Source: Bacteroidia bacterium (GTDB lineage Bacteria; Bacteroidota; Bacteroidia; Chitinophagales; UBA2359). Taken from it: a stretch of 64,000 nucleotides of DNA. The stretch is from NCBI GenBank assembly GCA_030427245.1, contig JAUHXA010000003.1, positions 124,001 through 188,000 on the forward strand, given 5' to 3'. The notes below the pieces were generated by a model. It saw only the letters and a list, made by a program, of their open reading frames with translations, was not told the DNA's origin and made no database searches. Below are positions 17,292 through 30,300 of the stretch, piece by piece (within the stretch, counting starts at the first letter, position 1; each line of letters opens with the position of its first letter). A program made the translations under genes and the position numbers.

Positions 17292-18203
17292 TTGAATATC
17301 CACAATATAACAACCCTTACAGGTCACAAAGGAGGCATTTACGCATTAGAACAAGCCGCTAATAACCAATACTTTTACAGTGCAGATGGTGCAGGCTGGG
17401 TTGTCAAATGGGACATTACAAAACCTGATAAAGCACACCTTATTGCCAAAGTTCCTTCTAATATTTTTGCGCTATGTCTCATAAAAGACCAACATCTGTT
17501 AGCAGTTGGTTCTCTACAAGGCATATTGTATTTTATTGACCTCAAAAAAAACGAAGTACTTACCCCTCCACTTCAATTCCCAAAAACCATTTACGCTCTT
17601 CATCAATGGAAAAACTACCTACTCATAGGCACAGGTGACGGAAAAATAGCTGTTCTCAATCTTCAAAATCGAACCATCAAAAAAACGCTTACTATTGCAA
17701 CAAATAGCATCCGACAGATAAAAATTCATCCCCACGAAAATATCGCAGCCATAGCCAGTAGCGATAACAACGTTTACCTCTTAGACTTAGAAAAAATGAA
17801 GGTTCACTCCTCTTTGGTCTATCACAAAAATTCGGTATTCTGCCTTCAATTTTTGAAAAATGGGCAAAAGCTATTTGCAGGATCACGAGATGCCCATCTC
17901 TCCATATGGGAAAAAAACAATACAGACTATTTGCTTCAACACACTATTCCTGCTCACCTATTTACCATCAATGATCTATCTATCAGTCCCAATCAAAAAT
18001 GGCTGGTTACTGCCAGTCGAGATAAAAGTCTAAAAATATGGGAAGTAAAAAGTTTAAAATTGTTGAAAGTCATTGATCCATTGAAGCCCAACTCAAATGC
18101 TCACAAACATTCTGTAAATACCTTGTTGTGGACTTCCTTCAATGACTACATTATTTCGGGAAGTGATGACAAAACCATCAAAATTTGGAAAATCAAAGAT
18201 TAG
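17292..18203 (+). CDS. WD40 repeat protein, cytoplasmic type, TTG start
   Basis: 303 residues with about seven WD40 blades and nothing else: clear repeat ends such as SVFCLQFLKNGQKLFAGSRD, WLVTASRDKSLKIWE and DYIISGSDDKTIKIWK. No signal peptide, so a cytoplasmic seven-bladed propeller used as a protein-binding scaffold. The frame opens upstream but offers no ATG; the TTG at 17292 begins MNIHNITTLTGHKGG, which is exactly where blade one should start. Related Bacteroidota proteins exist, partner unknown. Upstream region 16913-17291 is A+T-rich. Confidence 0.85.
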   Translation: MNIHNITTLTGHKGGIYALEQAANNQYFYSADGAGWVVKWDITKPDKAHLIAKVPSNIFALCLIKDQHLLAVGSLQGILYFIDLKKNEVLTPPLQFPKTIYALHQWKNYLLIGTGDGKIAVLNLQNRTIKKTLTIATNSIRQIKIHPHENIAAIASSDNNVYLLDLEKMKVHSSLVYHKNSVFCLQFLKNGQKLFAGSRDAHLSIWEKNNTDYLLQHTIPAHLFTINDLSISPNQKWLVTASRDKSLKIWEVKSLKLLKVIDPLKPNSNAHKHSVNTLLWTSFNDYIISGSDDKTIKIWKIKD

Positions 18204-18205
18204 GA

Positions 18206-18254
18206 AGAAAAAAAGCCGAAAGGGAACAATAGAAATATCGCTAACCCTTTCGGC
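18206..18254 (-). terminator. Strong intrinsic terminator of the giant gene
   Basis: Perfect 10-bp stem: 18215-18224 (GCCGAAAGGG) and 18245-18254 (CCCTTTCGGC) with a 20-nt loop. On the minus strand the stem is followed by seven T residues (complement of 18214-18208), so it ends transcription coming from the 6052-residue gene. On the + strand no T-run follows, so the WD40 gene is not its main user. Confidence 0.8.
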
Positions 18255-18368
18255 ACATGGAAAAAAGACTATATTATATATTTGAAATCCGTATTTTATC
18301 CACACTATTAATCCAAAGGAATGGGTCATTCCCATTCCCTTTAGATTAAATATTTTTTAATTCTCACA

Positions 18369-21300
18369 CTACCTCAATAATTGGAAAGATCCTTTTTCTA
18401 ATTCCTGTTCGCCATCTCGATACACTACAATGACTACATAAACATAACTACCAATAGGCATCGGTTCGTCTTTGTAGGTCCCATCCCAACCAATGTTGGT
18501 CATATCATTAGAGGTCACATCGTGCAACTTCTCCCCCCAACGATTGAATATCTGGAAAGTAATTTCCTCAAATCCTTCTGCCTCTGGTGCATAAACATCG
18601 TTGAATCCATCTCCATTCGGAGTAAAAGCAGATGGAATAACAAAATCACTCTCACTACTTACTTCTACAGTGGTAGAGAATACACGATTACAGCCCTCTG
18701 AATCCGAGACCAGCACTTCATAGGTCGTCGTTTGCGTAGGCGTAGCATTCACACTCTCACAGTCTGTACAATCCAATCCTTCTATTGGTGACCATTCATA
18801 GGTCAGATTCCCACCAGTTACAGAAACTGCATTGACAGATAAAGGTGCGATGCTACCAACCGATATAGGGCTGCTAACTCCAATAATTTCCCCTGTTACT
18901 CCACCAATACTTACAGATTCCGTTGCAATGTATTGACAACCATTTGGCTCGTTGTAAACATAAGAGATAAGATACAACCCACCCGGAAGCAATGCTGGAT
19001 TTAGAGTATTGGCACCTGAAATAGCTGCCCCAATAAAGTTGCCACTCGTCACAGGAGTACCATCTAAAGTAGCCGTCAAACTAACCGCTTCATCACCTGT
19101 ACAATAAGCCTCGGCCAAGCCTTCAATCGCCAATGTCAAGTCGGGACAGTCTGCGGCAATACAACTCGTTGTACTCGGGTCACTATCGCCACAAGCCGAC
19201 ACACCAACAGCCACTACTGTTATGGTCACCTCATCCCCTACATTCAAATTCGACTCCGTATAACTCGTACCCGAAACCGTTTGACTCGTTGGTGTTCCCC
19301 CATTGACCTGTATCGTCAATTCGTATTGTGCTGAACCCACATCTTCCCACTCTACACTCACACTGCTCGTCGTAACGGCAGCACAAGCAATCGTTGGAAC
19401 ATCAAACGGAGGCAACACCTGTGTACTGCCAGTGGTTTGATAAACACAGCCATCACTGTCGGTGAACGTATATACAATCGTCACATTCTGCTGTCCGACT
19501 GCCGAAGGGTCAAAAGTATCGCCTGTCACTCCTGGACCGGAGAAAGTACCGCCCGATGGCGTTCCCTGTAGGGTAAAGGTGCTGCTGCTCGCTCCACAAT
19601 ATTCTGACGACAAATTGTCTATCGTCGGAGTCGGTCCACTACAATCCTGTGCCGTACACGAAGCCGTTCCTGCCTCACTGTCTCCACATGGAGCAGTGCC
19701 TACGGCAACAACACTTATCCCTACTTCATCTCCCGCCGTCAAGCCTGTCTTGTCAAAACTCAAGGTACTGGCCGATAGGTTGTCTGTTTGTGTTCCATTG
19801 ACCGTCACCACAATGTTGTACATATCTGCTCCCACATCGTCCCACGAAAACGCCACATTGGTCACCGTCGTTCCTGCACATATCACCGTTGGGGTATTCA
19901 AGGCAGGGGCGATGCTCGTGCTAAGACTCGTGGTGAAGGGACAGCCACTCTCAGGGTCGGTATAGCTATAACTGATGGTTACGTTTCCTGTCCCTGCTTG
20001 TGAAGGGCGGAACAAACCACCTACTATGCCATCGCCACTAAAGATTCCGCCTGTCACCACATTCCCACTGGCATCTACCACACTCAATACAACATCTCCT
20101 GCATCTGAACAATATTCTGCATCTAAGCCTACTATACTCAAATTCACATCACAATCGCCTGTCGTACAGCTCACCGTAGAAGGCGCACTGTCTCCACAAT
20201 CTGCTCCCAATGCAATGACTTCTATTGTCACACTTTCGCCTGCCGATAGTCCTGTTACGGTATAGGAAGTATTGTTCACTGTGGCCATGTCGTCCACTGC
20301 TCCAGTGATGGTCACCTCATAATCCGTTGAACCTACATCCAACCAATTGAAGGTAATGCTGTTGGGACTGATGGTTCCACAACTTACCGTTGGTGTCCCC
20401 AAAGGCGGCAATACTTCTGTCTCAAAAGTTTCTTGATACACACATCCTTCTGCATCTGTGAGACTGTACACAATGTTGTGACTCCCTACTCCTGCTCCTG
20501 CAGGGTCAAAAGTATTTCCTGTGATGCCCGGTCCTGAAAGCGTTCCGCCTGAGGGGTCTGGGGTCAAGGTCGCCACAGCCTCGTTCCCACAATATTGGTC
20601 GGCTATGTCCAAGGTCAAGGTCACATCGGGACAATCTCTGGCGGTACATTGTGCGGTGCCTGCTGCGCTGTTTCCGCAAGGAGGGCTGCCCAAGGCTATC
20701 ACACTGATGTCCACCACATCGTTTTGTGCCAAACCACTCTCGGTGTAATCCGTATTTGTCGTGATTTGTGCCGAACTCGGAACACTGTTGATGCTCACGG
20801 TGATTTCATACTGACTCGCTCCAGCTATTGCATCCCAATCAAAACTCACACTGTTCAAATCCTCATCACTGCATATCACTGTCGGCGTAGCCAAAGGCGC
20901 ATTCACACTCACTGTGGCCGAGGCTTGGTATTCACACGCCGTTGCCGGGTCGGTGTAATCGTACAATATCGTGTAAGGGCCGCCTACTCCTGCTAAGGAG
21001 GGGTCAAAACTGTTGCCGGTAATGCCTGGTCCGACAAATACACCTCCTGCGGGTGTTCCTGTCAAACTCACCAATCCATCTGTACGGCAATACAAGGCAT
21101 CTAAGCCGTTGATGCTGATACCTACTGGCTGACAGGCTTCGGCGGTACAGGTAATCGTACTCGCTTGGCTGTCTCCACAAGGAGCTTCGCCCAAGGCAAC
21201 TACCGTTATCGTCACTGCGTCTCCTTCGTTTAAGCCAGATTCGGTGTGACTGGTTCCGCCGGTCGTGAAACTGTTCGTGACCGCTCCACTCAAGGTCACT

Positions 21301-24300
21301 TGATAACTCGCACTGCCTACATCTGCCCAAGTGAAGGTCACACTGCTCGTCGTACTTGTCCCACACTCTACTGTTGGTACGCCATAAGGGGGCAATACCG
21401 TTGTGGAAGCAGTCTGTTGGTAGCTGCAATCTGGGTCGCTCGGGTCGGTATAGTCATACACAATCGTCACGGATGCCTGTCCTGCTGCAGAGGGGTCAAA
21501 ACTGTTCCCGCTTACTCCTGGTCCGGAGAACGTACCTCCTGCTGGGTTGGCAGATAGTGTCACCGCTCCTTCGTCTCCACAATATTGAGCCGCTAAACCA
21601 GTAATGTCTATCGCCACAACCGGACAATCGTTGGCTGTACAAGTCGCTGTCCCGCTTGGACCATTCCCGCATGGGGCAAGGCCTATGGGTTCTACTATCA
21701 GGGTCACCACATCATTGGCACTCAAGCCTGTTAATTCAAAGCTGGTGCCGGTTACCGTTTGATTGCCTGTCGCAGCTCCTGACCAACTGAGGTTGTAGTC
21801 GCTCGCTCCGGGTACTGAACTCCAATTGAATACAATGCTGTTGGTGGTGGTCGTTCCACAGGTCACTGTCGGGGCACTTAAGGGGATGCTCAGCGTTGTG
21901 CTCGCTGTGGTTTGGTAGCTGCAATCGGTTGCAGGGTCGGTGTAATCATAAGTCAAGGTGATGAGGCCTGTTCCCGCTGTCGATGGATTGAAGCTGCTAC
22001 CAGATGTTCCTGGTCCACTCAATATTCCACCTGCTGGTTCTAAGGTCAGGTTCACCGCTCCTTCATCACTGCAATAGGTGTTATTTAAGCCTGTTATCGT
22101 CGGATTTATGACCGCACAGTCTTCGGCGATGCAGGTGGCTGTACCGGATGGGCTGTCTCCGCAAGGGGGAACACCCAAGGCGGTTACGGATATCGTCACG
22201 CTGCTGCCAGTGGTCAAACTACCTACGGTAAAGGTCGTGCCGGTCACATTTTCGGTGGTGGGTGCGCCCGCATCTATTGTGTAGCTTACCACATAATCGT
22301 TTGTCCCCACATTGTTCCAGTTGAAGGTCACGCTGCTTGTTGTACTTGTTCCACACGTCACTACTGGTGCATCGTATGGAGGCAATATCGTCACTTGGAA
22401 GGTCGTCTGGTAATCACAATCGGGGTTCGCAGGGTCGGTGTAGGTGTAAATTACCGTGGTGCTTGCAGCTCCTACTGCTGAGGGGTCAAAGCTGTTGCCC
22501 ACTACTCCTGCTCCACTGAACTCTCCTCCTGGAGGGGTCGCCAATAGGGTGGCGACTACGACATCGTCTGCACAATACTGGGCATTTAGGTTGTCGATGC
22601 TGATGGACGGCAAGGCCGGACAATCTTCGGCCGTACAAGTTGCGGTGCCCGTTGGCCCATTGCCACATGGAGACCCTCCTATCGGTTCCACTACGATGGT
22701 CACTTCATCGTTTACAGACAAGCCATTCACGGTAAAGCTTGTATTGGCCGTTGTTTGGTTATCTACTGCTGCTCCACTCAGGGTGATATTGTAGCCTGTC
22801 GCTCCTGCTACCGCTGTCCAGTTGAACACGATGCTGGTCGTTGTGGTCGTGCCACAGGTAACCGTTGGGGCGGTCAAAGGTTGGCTTATCGTTGTCGTCG
22901 TGCTGGTGGTATAGGAACAATCCCCTTCTTGGTAGTCGTATACGATGCTTATCAAGCCTGTGCCTGCATTGGCTGGGTCGAAGTTGTTTCCACTGATACC
23001 TGGACCACTGAAAGTACCTCCGACAGGGGTTCCTATTAGGGCTATCACTCCTTCATCACTACAATACTCCGACGCTAAGCCTCCTATCGTGGGGGTGAGG
23101 TCGGGACAGTCTTCGGCAGTACATGTTTGACTGCCGGCTGCGCTGTTTCCACAAGGGGCAGGGCCTACTGCTATTACACTGAGGGTGACTTCGTCGTTTA
23201 CACTCAAACCATTCACGGTATAGCTGGAGGTGGCGGTGTTGTCGTTTTGCACTGTTCCTCCATTGATGGTGTAGGTGACTTCATAACCTGTGCTACCAGT
23301 TATGTCTGCCCAATCAAAAGTCACGCTGTTGGTGGTACTTGAACCACAGCTCACTATTGGGCTGGCCAATGGGCTGCTCAGATTCACATTCTGGCTGCTG
23401 GGTTCGGAACTACAGCTATTGGCAGTGACACTTAAACTGATGGCTACACTCCCTGAACCACTTGCCCATGTCACCGTGTGAGGACCTTGTACATTGCCAC
23501 CGGGAACGGCTGTTCCACCGCCAAAGTTCCAATTGTAGGTCGCTCCTGTGCCTGCACTGCCGGTATAGGTGACCGTCGCACTTTGAAGTCCATCTGCACA
23601 CACATCGCTTGGGTTGATGACAAAGTCCGAGGTCGGTACGGCTCGTACGGTTACTTGGCTTGTGGTCGAATAATCACAATCGGGATTTGCGGGGTCTATG
23701 TAGCTATAGGTAATCGTGTAAGGACCGCCTACGCCTGCATTGCCTGGATTGAAGGTGCTTGTGGCACTGTTTACGCCTGTGCCACTGAAGGTGCCACCTG
23801 CGGGTGTTCCTGTCAGCGGGATGGCTGCAGCATCGGCACAGTAGCTGGCATTGAGGCCTGTAATCGTCAGGTTTTGGGTCGGACAATCCAGTGCTTCACA
23901 TTGGGCGGTGCCTGCTGCACTGTTGCCACAAGGGGCAGGACCTACTGCTATGACGCTTATCACTACTTCATCGTTTACCGTCAAGCCGGGAACATCAAAG
24001 TTGGAAGCAACGGTGTTGTCGTTGATGGCTGCACCTCCATTGATGGTATAGCTGATGTCGTAACTCGTTGCGCCTGCAATGTCGCCCCAATCGAAACTGA
24101 CCGAACTGGTCGTACTGCCGGTACAGTTCACACTTGGGGCGGCCAAGGGTTCGGCAAGAGTCACGCTTTGGGTCGCTTCGGGGGACACACAGCCGTTTTG
24201 GGAGATGGCCAGGCTCAGGTTTACTGCTCCTGTTCCACTGTCCCAAGTCACAATGTGTGGTCCTGCTACATTGCCGCCAGGACTGGCATTGCCGCCGCCA

Positions 24301-27300
24301 AAGTTCCAATTGTAGCTTGCGCCTGGTGCGGCTGTGCCGGTAAAGGTCACGGTTGCCACACTGCTGCCATCCGCACATATCGGGTCGGGACTGACGCTGA
24401 AAGAGGCGGTGGGTACGGCGTTCACACTCACTGTTGTGGTCGCTTGATAAGCACAGCCACTCGCTGCATCTGTGTAATCGTAGGTAAGTGTATAGGGTCC
24501 GCCTGCGCCTGCTGAGGCGGGGTCAAAGTTGCTGCCGCTTACGCCTGTGCCACTAAATACACCGCCTGCGGGGGTGCCAATCAAGGCTACACTTCCTGCA
24601 TCGGCGCAATAGCTCGCATTGAGCCCTGAGATGCTGGGGCTAATGCTTGGGCAATCTTCGGCGATACATGTACCGGTACCAGATGCGCTGTCGCCACAAG
24701 GGGCAGGGCCATTGGCGATGACGATTATCGTTACTTCATCGTTGGGACTCAGACCGGTGACTTGAAAATCGGAGCTGGCACTGTTTGCATTGCTTGCCGG
24801 GCCATTGTTTATTGTGTAGCTAATTGTATAGCCTGTTGCTCCGGCGATGTCGGCCCAATCGAAGTTTACTTCGCTGGTGCTTGTCGTGCCACAGGTAATC
24901 ACAGGGATAGGAAGGGGACTGAATAGGGTCACACTTTGGCTGCTTTCGGGGGAGGAACAGCCGTTTTGGGTGGTGACTGTAAGGCTGATGTTCACCGACC
25001 CACTGCCACTCGACCAGGTGACGGTATGGGGACCTTGGCCGGTACCGGGAACGGCACTGCCGCCGCCAAAGTTCCAGTTGTAGCTCGCTCCTGTGCCGGC
25101 TGTGCCGGTATAGGTAACGGTCGTGCTTTGTATCCCATCCGCACACACATCGCTTGGGTTTACACTAAAGTCTGAGCTTGGTTGGTTGTTCACTGTTACT
25201 TGTTGGCTCGTGGAATAGGCACAGCCGGAAGGGGCATCTGTATAGTCGTAGCTGATGCTGTAGGTGCCTGCTCCTACACTGGGGTCAAACTGCCCACCTG
25301 TTACTCCTATGCCACTGAAGATACCGCCTGCGGGTGTTCCTTGTAGGATAAAGGCACTTTCGTTGGTACAATAGCTTGGGGATAAGTTGTCGATGCTCAA
25401 ATTAACGGTTGGACAGTCTTGGGCGATGCAGGTACTGCTACCGGCTGCGCTGTCCCCACAGGGGGCCGTGCCCAAGGCGACGATGGTTATCGTCACTTCG
25501 TCGTTCGGGTTCAAACCTCCAACTTGATAATCAGAGGTACTGGTGTTGTCTGTGGTCGCTCCGCCACTGTTTACGGTGTAGCTGATGCTGTAACCGCTTG
25601 CGCCGGCTATGTCCGCCCAATCGAAATCAACCGTAGCGGTTGTGCTGCCGGTACAGCTTACATTTGGGGTCGCAAGTGGGGCGGAAAGCGTCACACTTTG
25701 ACTGCTGATGTCTGATTCGCAGCCGTTTTCGCTCACTGTTAGGGTGATATTGGCCGAGCCTGAACCGCTGGCCCAGGTCACGGTATGAGGGCCTGCTCCT
25801 GTGCCGGGGCTGGCATCTCCTCCCCCAAAGTTCCAGTTGTAGCTCGCTCCTATGCCAGCTGTACCGGTATAGTTGACCGTGATGATGCTGCTACCATCTG
25901 CACACACTTGGCTGTCGGATAGGTTGAAATCGGAGGTCGGTACTGCGTTTACACTTACCGTGCCTGTGGTTTGGTAATCACAGCCACTTACAGGGTCGGT
26001 GTAATCGTAGGTAATCGTATAAGGTCCGCCTACGCCGGCTCCGCCTGGATTGAATTGTGCTCCACTTACCCCTGTGCCACTGAAGGTGCCGCCTGCGGGG
26101 GTGGCTTGTAGGGTGAAAGCTCCATCGTCTTCACAATAAGTGGCATTCAGGTTGGTGATGCTTGGAGTGATGTTGGTCGGACAATCTTGGGCGGTGCAGG
26201 TGCCGCTGCCGGCGGCGCTGTTCCCACAAGGGGCAGGGCCCAAGGCTATTACGGTTATCACCACTTCATCGTTGGGACTTAGACCGGTGACTTGATAATC
26301 GGAACTGCCTGTATTGTCGTTGGTTGCGGTTCCTCCGTTGATGGTGTAGCTGATGTCATAACCTGTTGAGCCGGGGATGTTGCTCCAATCGAAGTTTACT
26401 TCGCTGGTCGTCAAGACTCCACAGTTGACGACGGGGGTCGCCAGAGGCTCGGAGAGGGTCACACTTTGGGTAGTGGATGCGGAACTACAGCCGTTTTCGC
26501 TCACACTCAATACAATGTTTACACTGCCGGTGCCGCTATTCCAACTCAGCGTATGAGGCCCTTGGGTGGTGCCGCCAGGGGTGGCGGTGGCACTGCCAAA
26601 GTTCCAGTTGTAGGTCGCTCCTGTGCCCGCATTGCCGGTATAGCTGACCGTGATGCTGCTTGTGCCATCTGCACATATCTCTGTGGCCGATAGGCTGAAG
26701 TCGGATGTGGGGCTTTCATTTACCACAAAATCTTTGGTGATGCTGTAGTCGCAGTCGCCTTCGGTCACGTCGTAGCTTATGGTGTGGGTGCCTGGTCCGG
26801 CTGTCCCGGGGTCGAATTGTCCACCACTTACGCCTGGTCCACTAAAGATACCCCCACTTGGACTGCCAACCAAACTAATGGCTCCATCTTCGCTGCAATA
26901 AGGGCCTTGGCTGTCGATGCTGATGAGGGTGGGACAGTCTTCGGCTGTACAGTTGCCAGTGCTGGCGGCACTGTCGCCACAGGGGGCAGGGCCGTTGGCC
27001 GTTACCGTAATCACGACTTCGTCTAAGGGATTTAAGCCCGTTATCTCGAAATCAGAGGTGCCGGAACTTGCATTGGTTGGTGTACCGCCATTGACGGTGT
27101 AACTGAGGGTGTAGCCTGTTGCACCGGCTATGTCTTGCCAATCAAAGGACACGGAGTTGGGGGTGCTTGTGCAACTGATATTGGGGCTTGCCAAAGGAGC
27201 TGAGAGGCTTACTTGTTGGCTGCTGCTGCCGGAATCACACCCATTGGCACTGACCGTCAAGGTGATGTTGGCCGCGCCTGTGCCACTCGACCAGGTGACC

Positions 27301-30300
27301 GTGTGTGGGCCTTGTCCTGTCCCTGGACTTGCATTCCCACCGCCAAAGTTCCAGTTGTAGGTCGAACCTGGAGGGGCGTTGCCGGTGTGGGTAACAATTA
27401 CTTCACTTGTTCCATCTGAACATACCAAGGCTTCCGATATGGTGAAGGTTGAGGTGGGTTGTGGATTTACGCTCACGTCGGCGGTGGTTTGGTAGTCACA
27501 GCCTGTTCCTGGGTCGGTGTAGTCGTAGGTAATCGTGTAAGGACCGCCTACGCCGGCTGTTCCAGGGGCAAATTCTCCCCCACTTACTCCTGGTCCACTG
27601 AAAGTGCCGCCTGAGGGCGTGCCTTGAAGACTAAAGGCCGATTCGTTTTCGCAGTAGGTGGCATTTAGGTTGTTGATGCTTAATGAGATAACTGGACAGT
27701 CTTCGGCCGTGCAAGTGCCGGTGCCGGTTGCACTGTTCCCACAGGGACCATTGCCAATCGCTATAACGGTGATAATCACTTCATCTCCTGCTGTTAAGCC
27801 CGTCACTTGGTAAGTTGAGGGGGGGCTGTTGTCCGTGTTTGCAATGCCGCCATTGATGGTGTAACTGATGTCGTAACTTGTTGCGCCGGTCACGTCTTGC
27901 CAATCGAAGTTTACTTCGCTCGTCGTAACTGTACCACAGACGATTACAGGGGTGGCAAGTGGTTCGGAAAGGGTCACACTTTGGGTTTCCAATCCGGATG
28001 TGCAACCGTTTTCGGTGACGGTTAAGCTCAGGTTTACTAAACCTGTTCCACTCGACCAGGTCACTGTGTGGGGACCTTGCCCAGTGCCGGGGCTGGCATT
28101 GCCGCCCCCAAAGTTCCAGTTGTAAGTCGCGCCGGTTCCAGCACTACCTGTATAACTCACTGTTGTTGTGCTTGTTCCATCTGCACACAGTTCGCTCTCC
28201 GAAACGGTGAAGGTGGAAGTGGGGACACCGTTTACCGTGACTTGTTCGGTTGTCGTATAGGTGCAACTCCCTTCGGTGACTTCATAGGTGAGGGTATGGG
28301 TGCCAACGCCTGCCGATGAGGGGTCGAACTGGCCACCGCTTACGCCTGGACCGCTAAAACTACCGCCTGACGGAGTTCCTTGAAGCGGGAAGGCAGAATC
28401 GTCTGTGCAGTAAGGACCGGCAAGGTTGTCGATACTGATAACGGTGGGGCAATCTTCTGCTATGCAGTTGCCCGTGCCAACTGGACCATCGCCACAAGGG
28501 GCTGGACCGTTGGCTGTTACCGTAATGTCTACTTCGTCTAAGGGGTTCAGACCGTTTACATCGAAATCGGACGTGCCTGAGCTTGTATTGGTTGGGCTGC
28601 CTCCATTAATCGTATAGCTAATCGTGTAGCCTGTCGCTCCTGCGATGTCTTGCCAATTGAAGGATACTGAGTTGGGCGTGCTGCTGCAACTGATATTGGG
28701 AACTACCAAGGGCTCAGATAGGGTGATGCTTTGGGTTGCTACAACTGAAGTACAGCCGTTTTCCGTTACTTCCAAAGTAATATCCACGGAACCTGTACCA
28801 CTCGACCAGGTGACGCTGTGAGGGCCTTGGCCGCTGCCGGGACTGGCATTGCCGCCTCCAAAGCTCCAGTTGTAAGTCGCACCTGTCCCTGCACTGCCGG
28901 TATAGGTCACGGTGGCTGCGCTTGTGCCGTCTGCACACACTTCCGTGTCGGATAAGGTAAAAGTTGAAGTGGGTACGGCATTTACTGTGACTGTTCCAGT
29001 AGTACTGTAATCACAGCCTGTGCCACTGTCGGTATAGTCGTAAGTAATTGTATAAGGACCGCCAACGCCTGCGGCAGCAGGGTCAAATTGACCGCCACTT
29101 ACGCCTGTACCACTAAAGGTTCCTCCTGAGGGGGTACCTTGAAGGGCAAAGGCGGCTTCGTCTTCGCAATAAGCGGCATTTAAGTTGTCTATTGTTACTG
29201 TAACAGTTGGACAAGATTCTGCATCACAATTGCCTGTTCCAATTGCACTGTTGCCACATGGAGCAGGGCCAAGCGCAATAACGGTAATGTCCACTTGATC
29301 GCCTGCTGTTAAACCTGACACTTGGTAATCTGAATTTGGATGGTTGTTAATGTCCGTGGCTGTGCCACTATTAATCGTATAACTAATATCATAGCCTGTT
29401 GCACCTGTGACATCTTGCCAATCAAAGTCGACCGAGTTTTCGGTACTGCCTGGACAGGTAACATTAGGGGTTTGTAATGGCTCGGATAGGGTTATACTTT
29501 GAGTTTCTACGGCAGAAGTACAACCGTTTTCCGTTACTTCCAAAGTAATATCCACTGAACCTGTACCACTTGACCAAGTAACACTGTGAGGGCCTTGTCC
29601 TGTGCTTGGTGTAGCACTCCCACCACCAAAGTTCCAGTTGTAAGTCGCACCTGTACCAGCGTTTCCTGTATAGGTCACGGTGATTGTGCTTGTCCCATCT
29701 GCACACACTTGCGTGTCGGATAAGGTAAAAGTTGAAGTGGGTACGGCATTTACTGTGACTGTTCCAGTAGTACTGTAATCACAGCCTGTGCCACTGTCGG
29801 TATAGTCGTAAGTAATTGTATAAGGACCGCCAACGCCTGCGGCAGCAGGGTCAAATTGACCGCCACTTACGCCTGTACCACTAAAGGTTCCTCCTGAGGG
29901 GGTACCTTGAAGGGCAAAAGCGGCTTCGTCTTCGCAATAAGCGGCATTTAAGTTGTCTATTGTTACGGTGACAGTTGGACAAGATTCTGCATCACAATTG
30001 CCTATTCCAGCAGCACTATTGCCACATGGAGCAGGACCAAGCGCAATAACAGTAATGTCCACTTGATCGCCTGCTGTTAAACCTGACACTTGGTAATCTG
30101 AATTTGGATGGTTGAGAATATCTGTTGCAGTACCGCTATTTATGGTATAACTGATATCATAACCTGTTGCTCCTGTCACATCTTGCCAATCAAAATCAAC
30201 TGAGGTTTCGGTGCTTCCGGGGCAGGTAACATTAGGGGTTTCTAATGGCTCGGATAGGGTTACACTTTGGGTTTCTACGGCAGAAGTACAATCGTTTTCC

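Noticed and set aside
23478-24515. Long + strand frame (345 codons) opposite the giant gene
   Set aside because: Composition (Cys, Arg, Gly, Thr rich) is that of an antisense shadow of a repeated, G+C-rich coding region; parallel antisense frames recur at the same phase in other repeat units.
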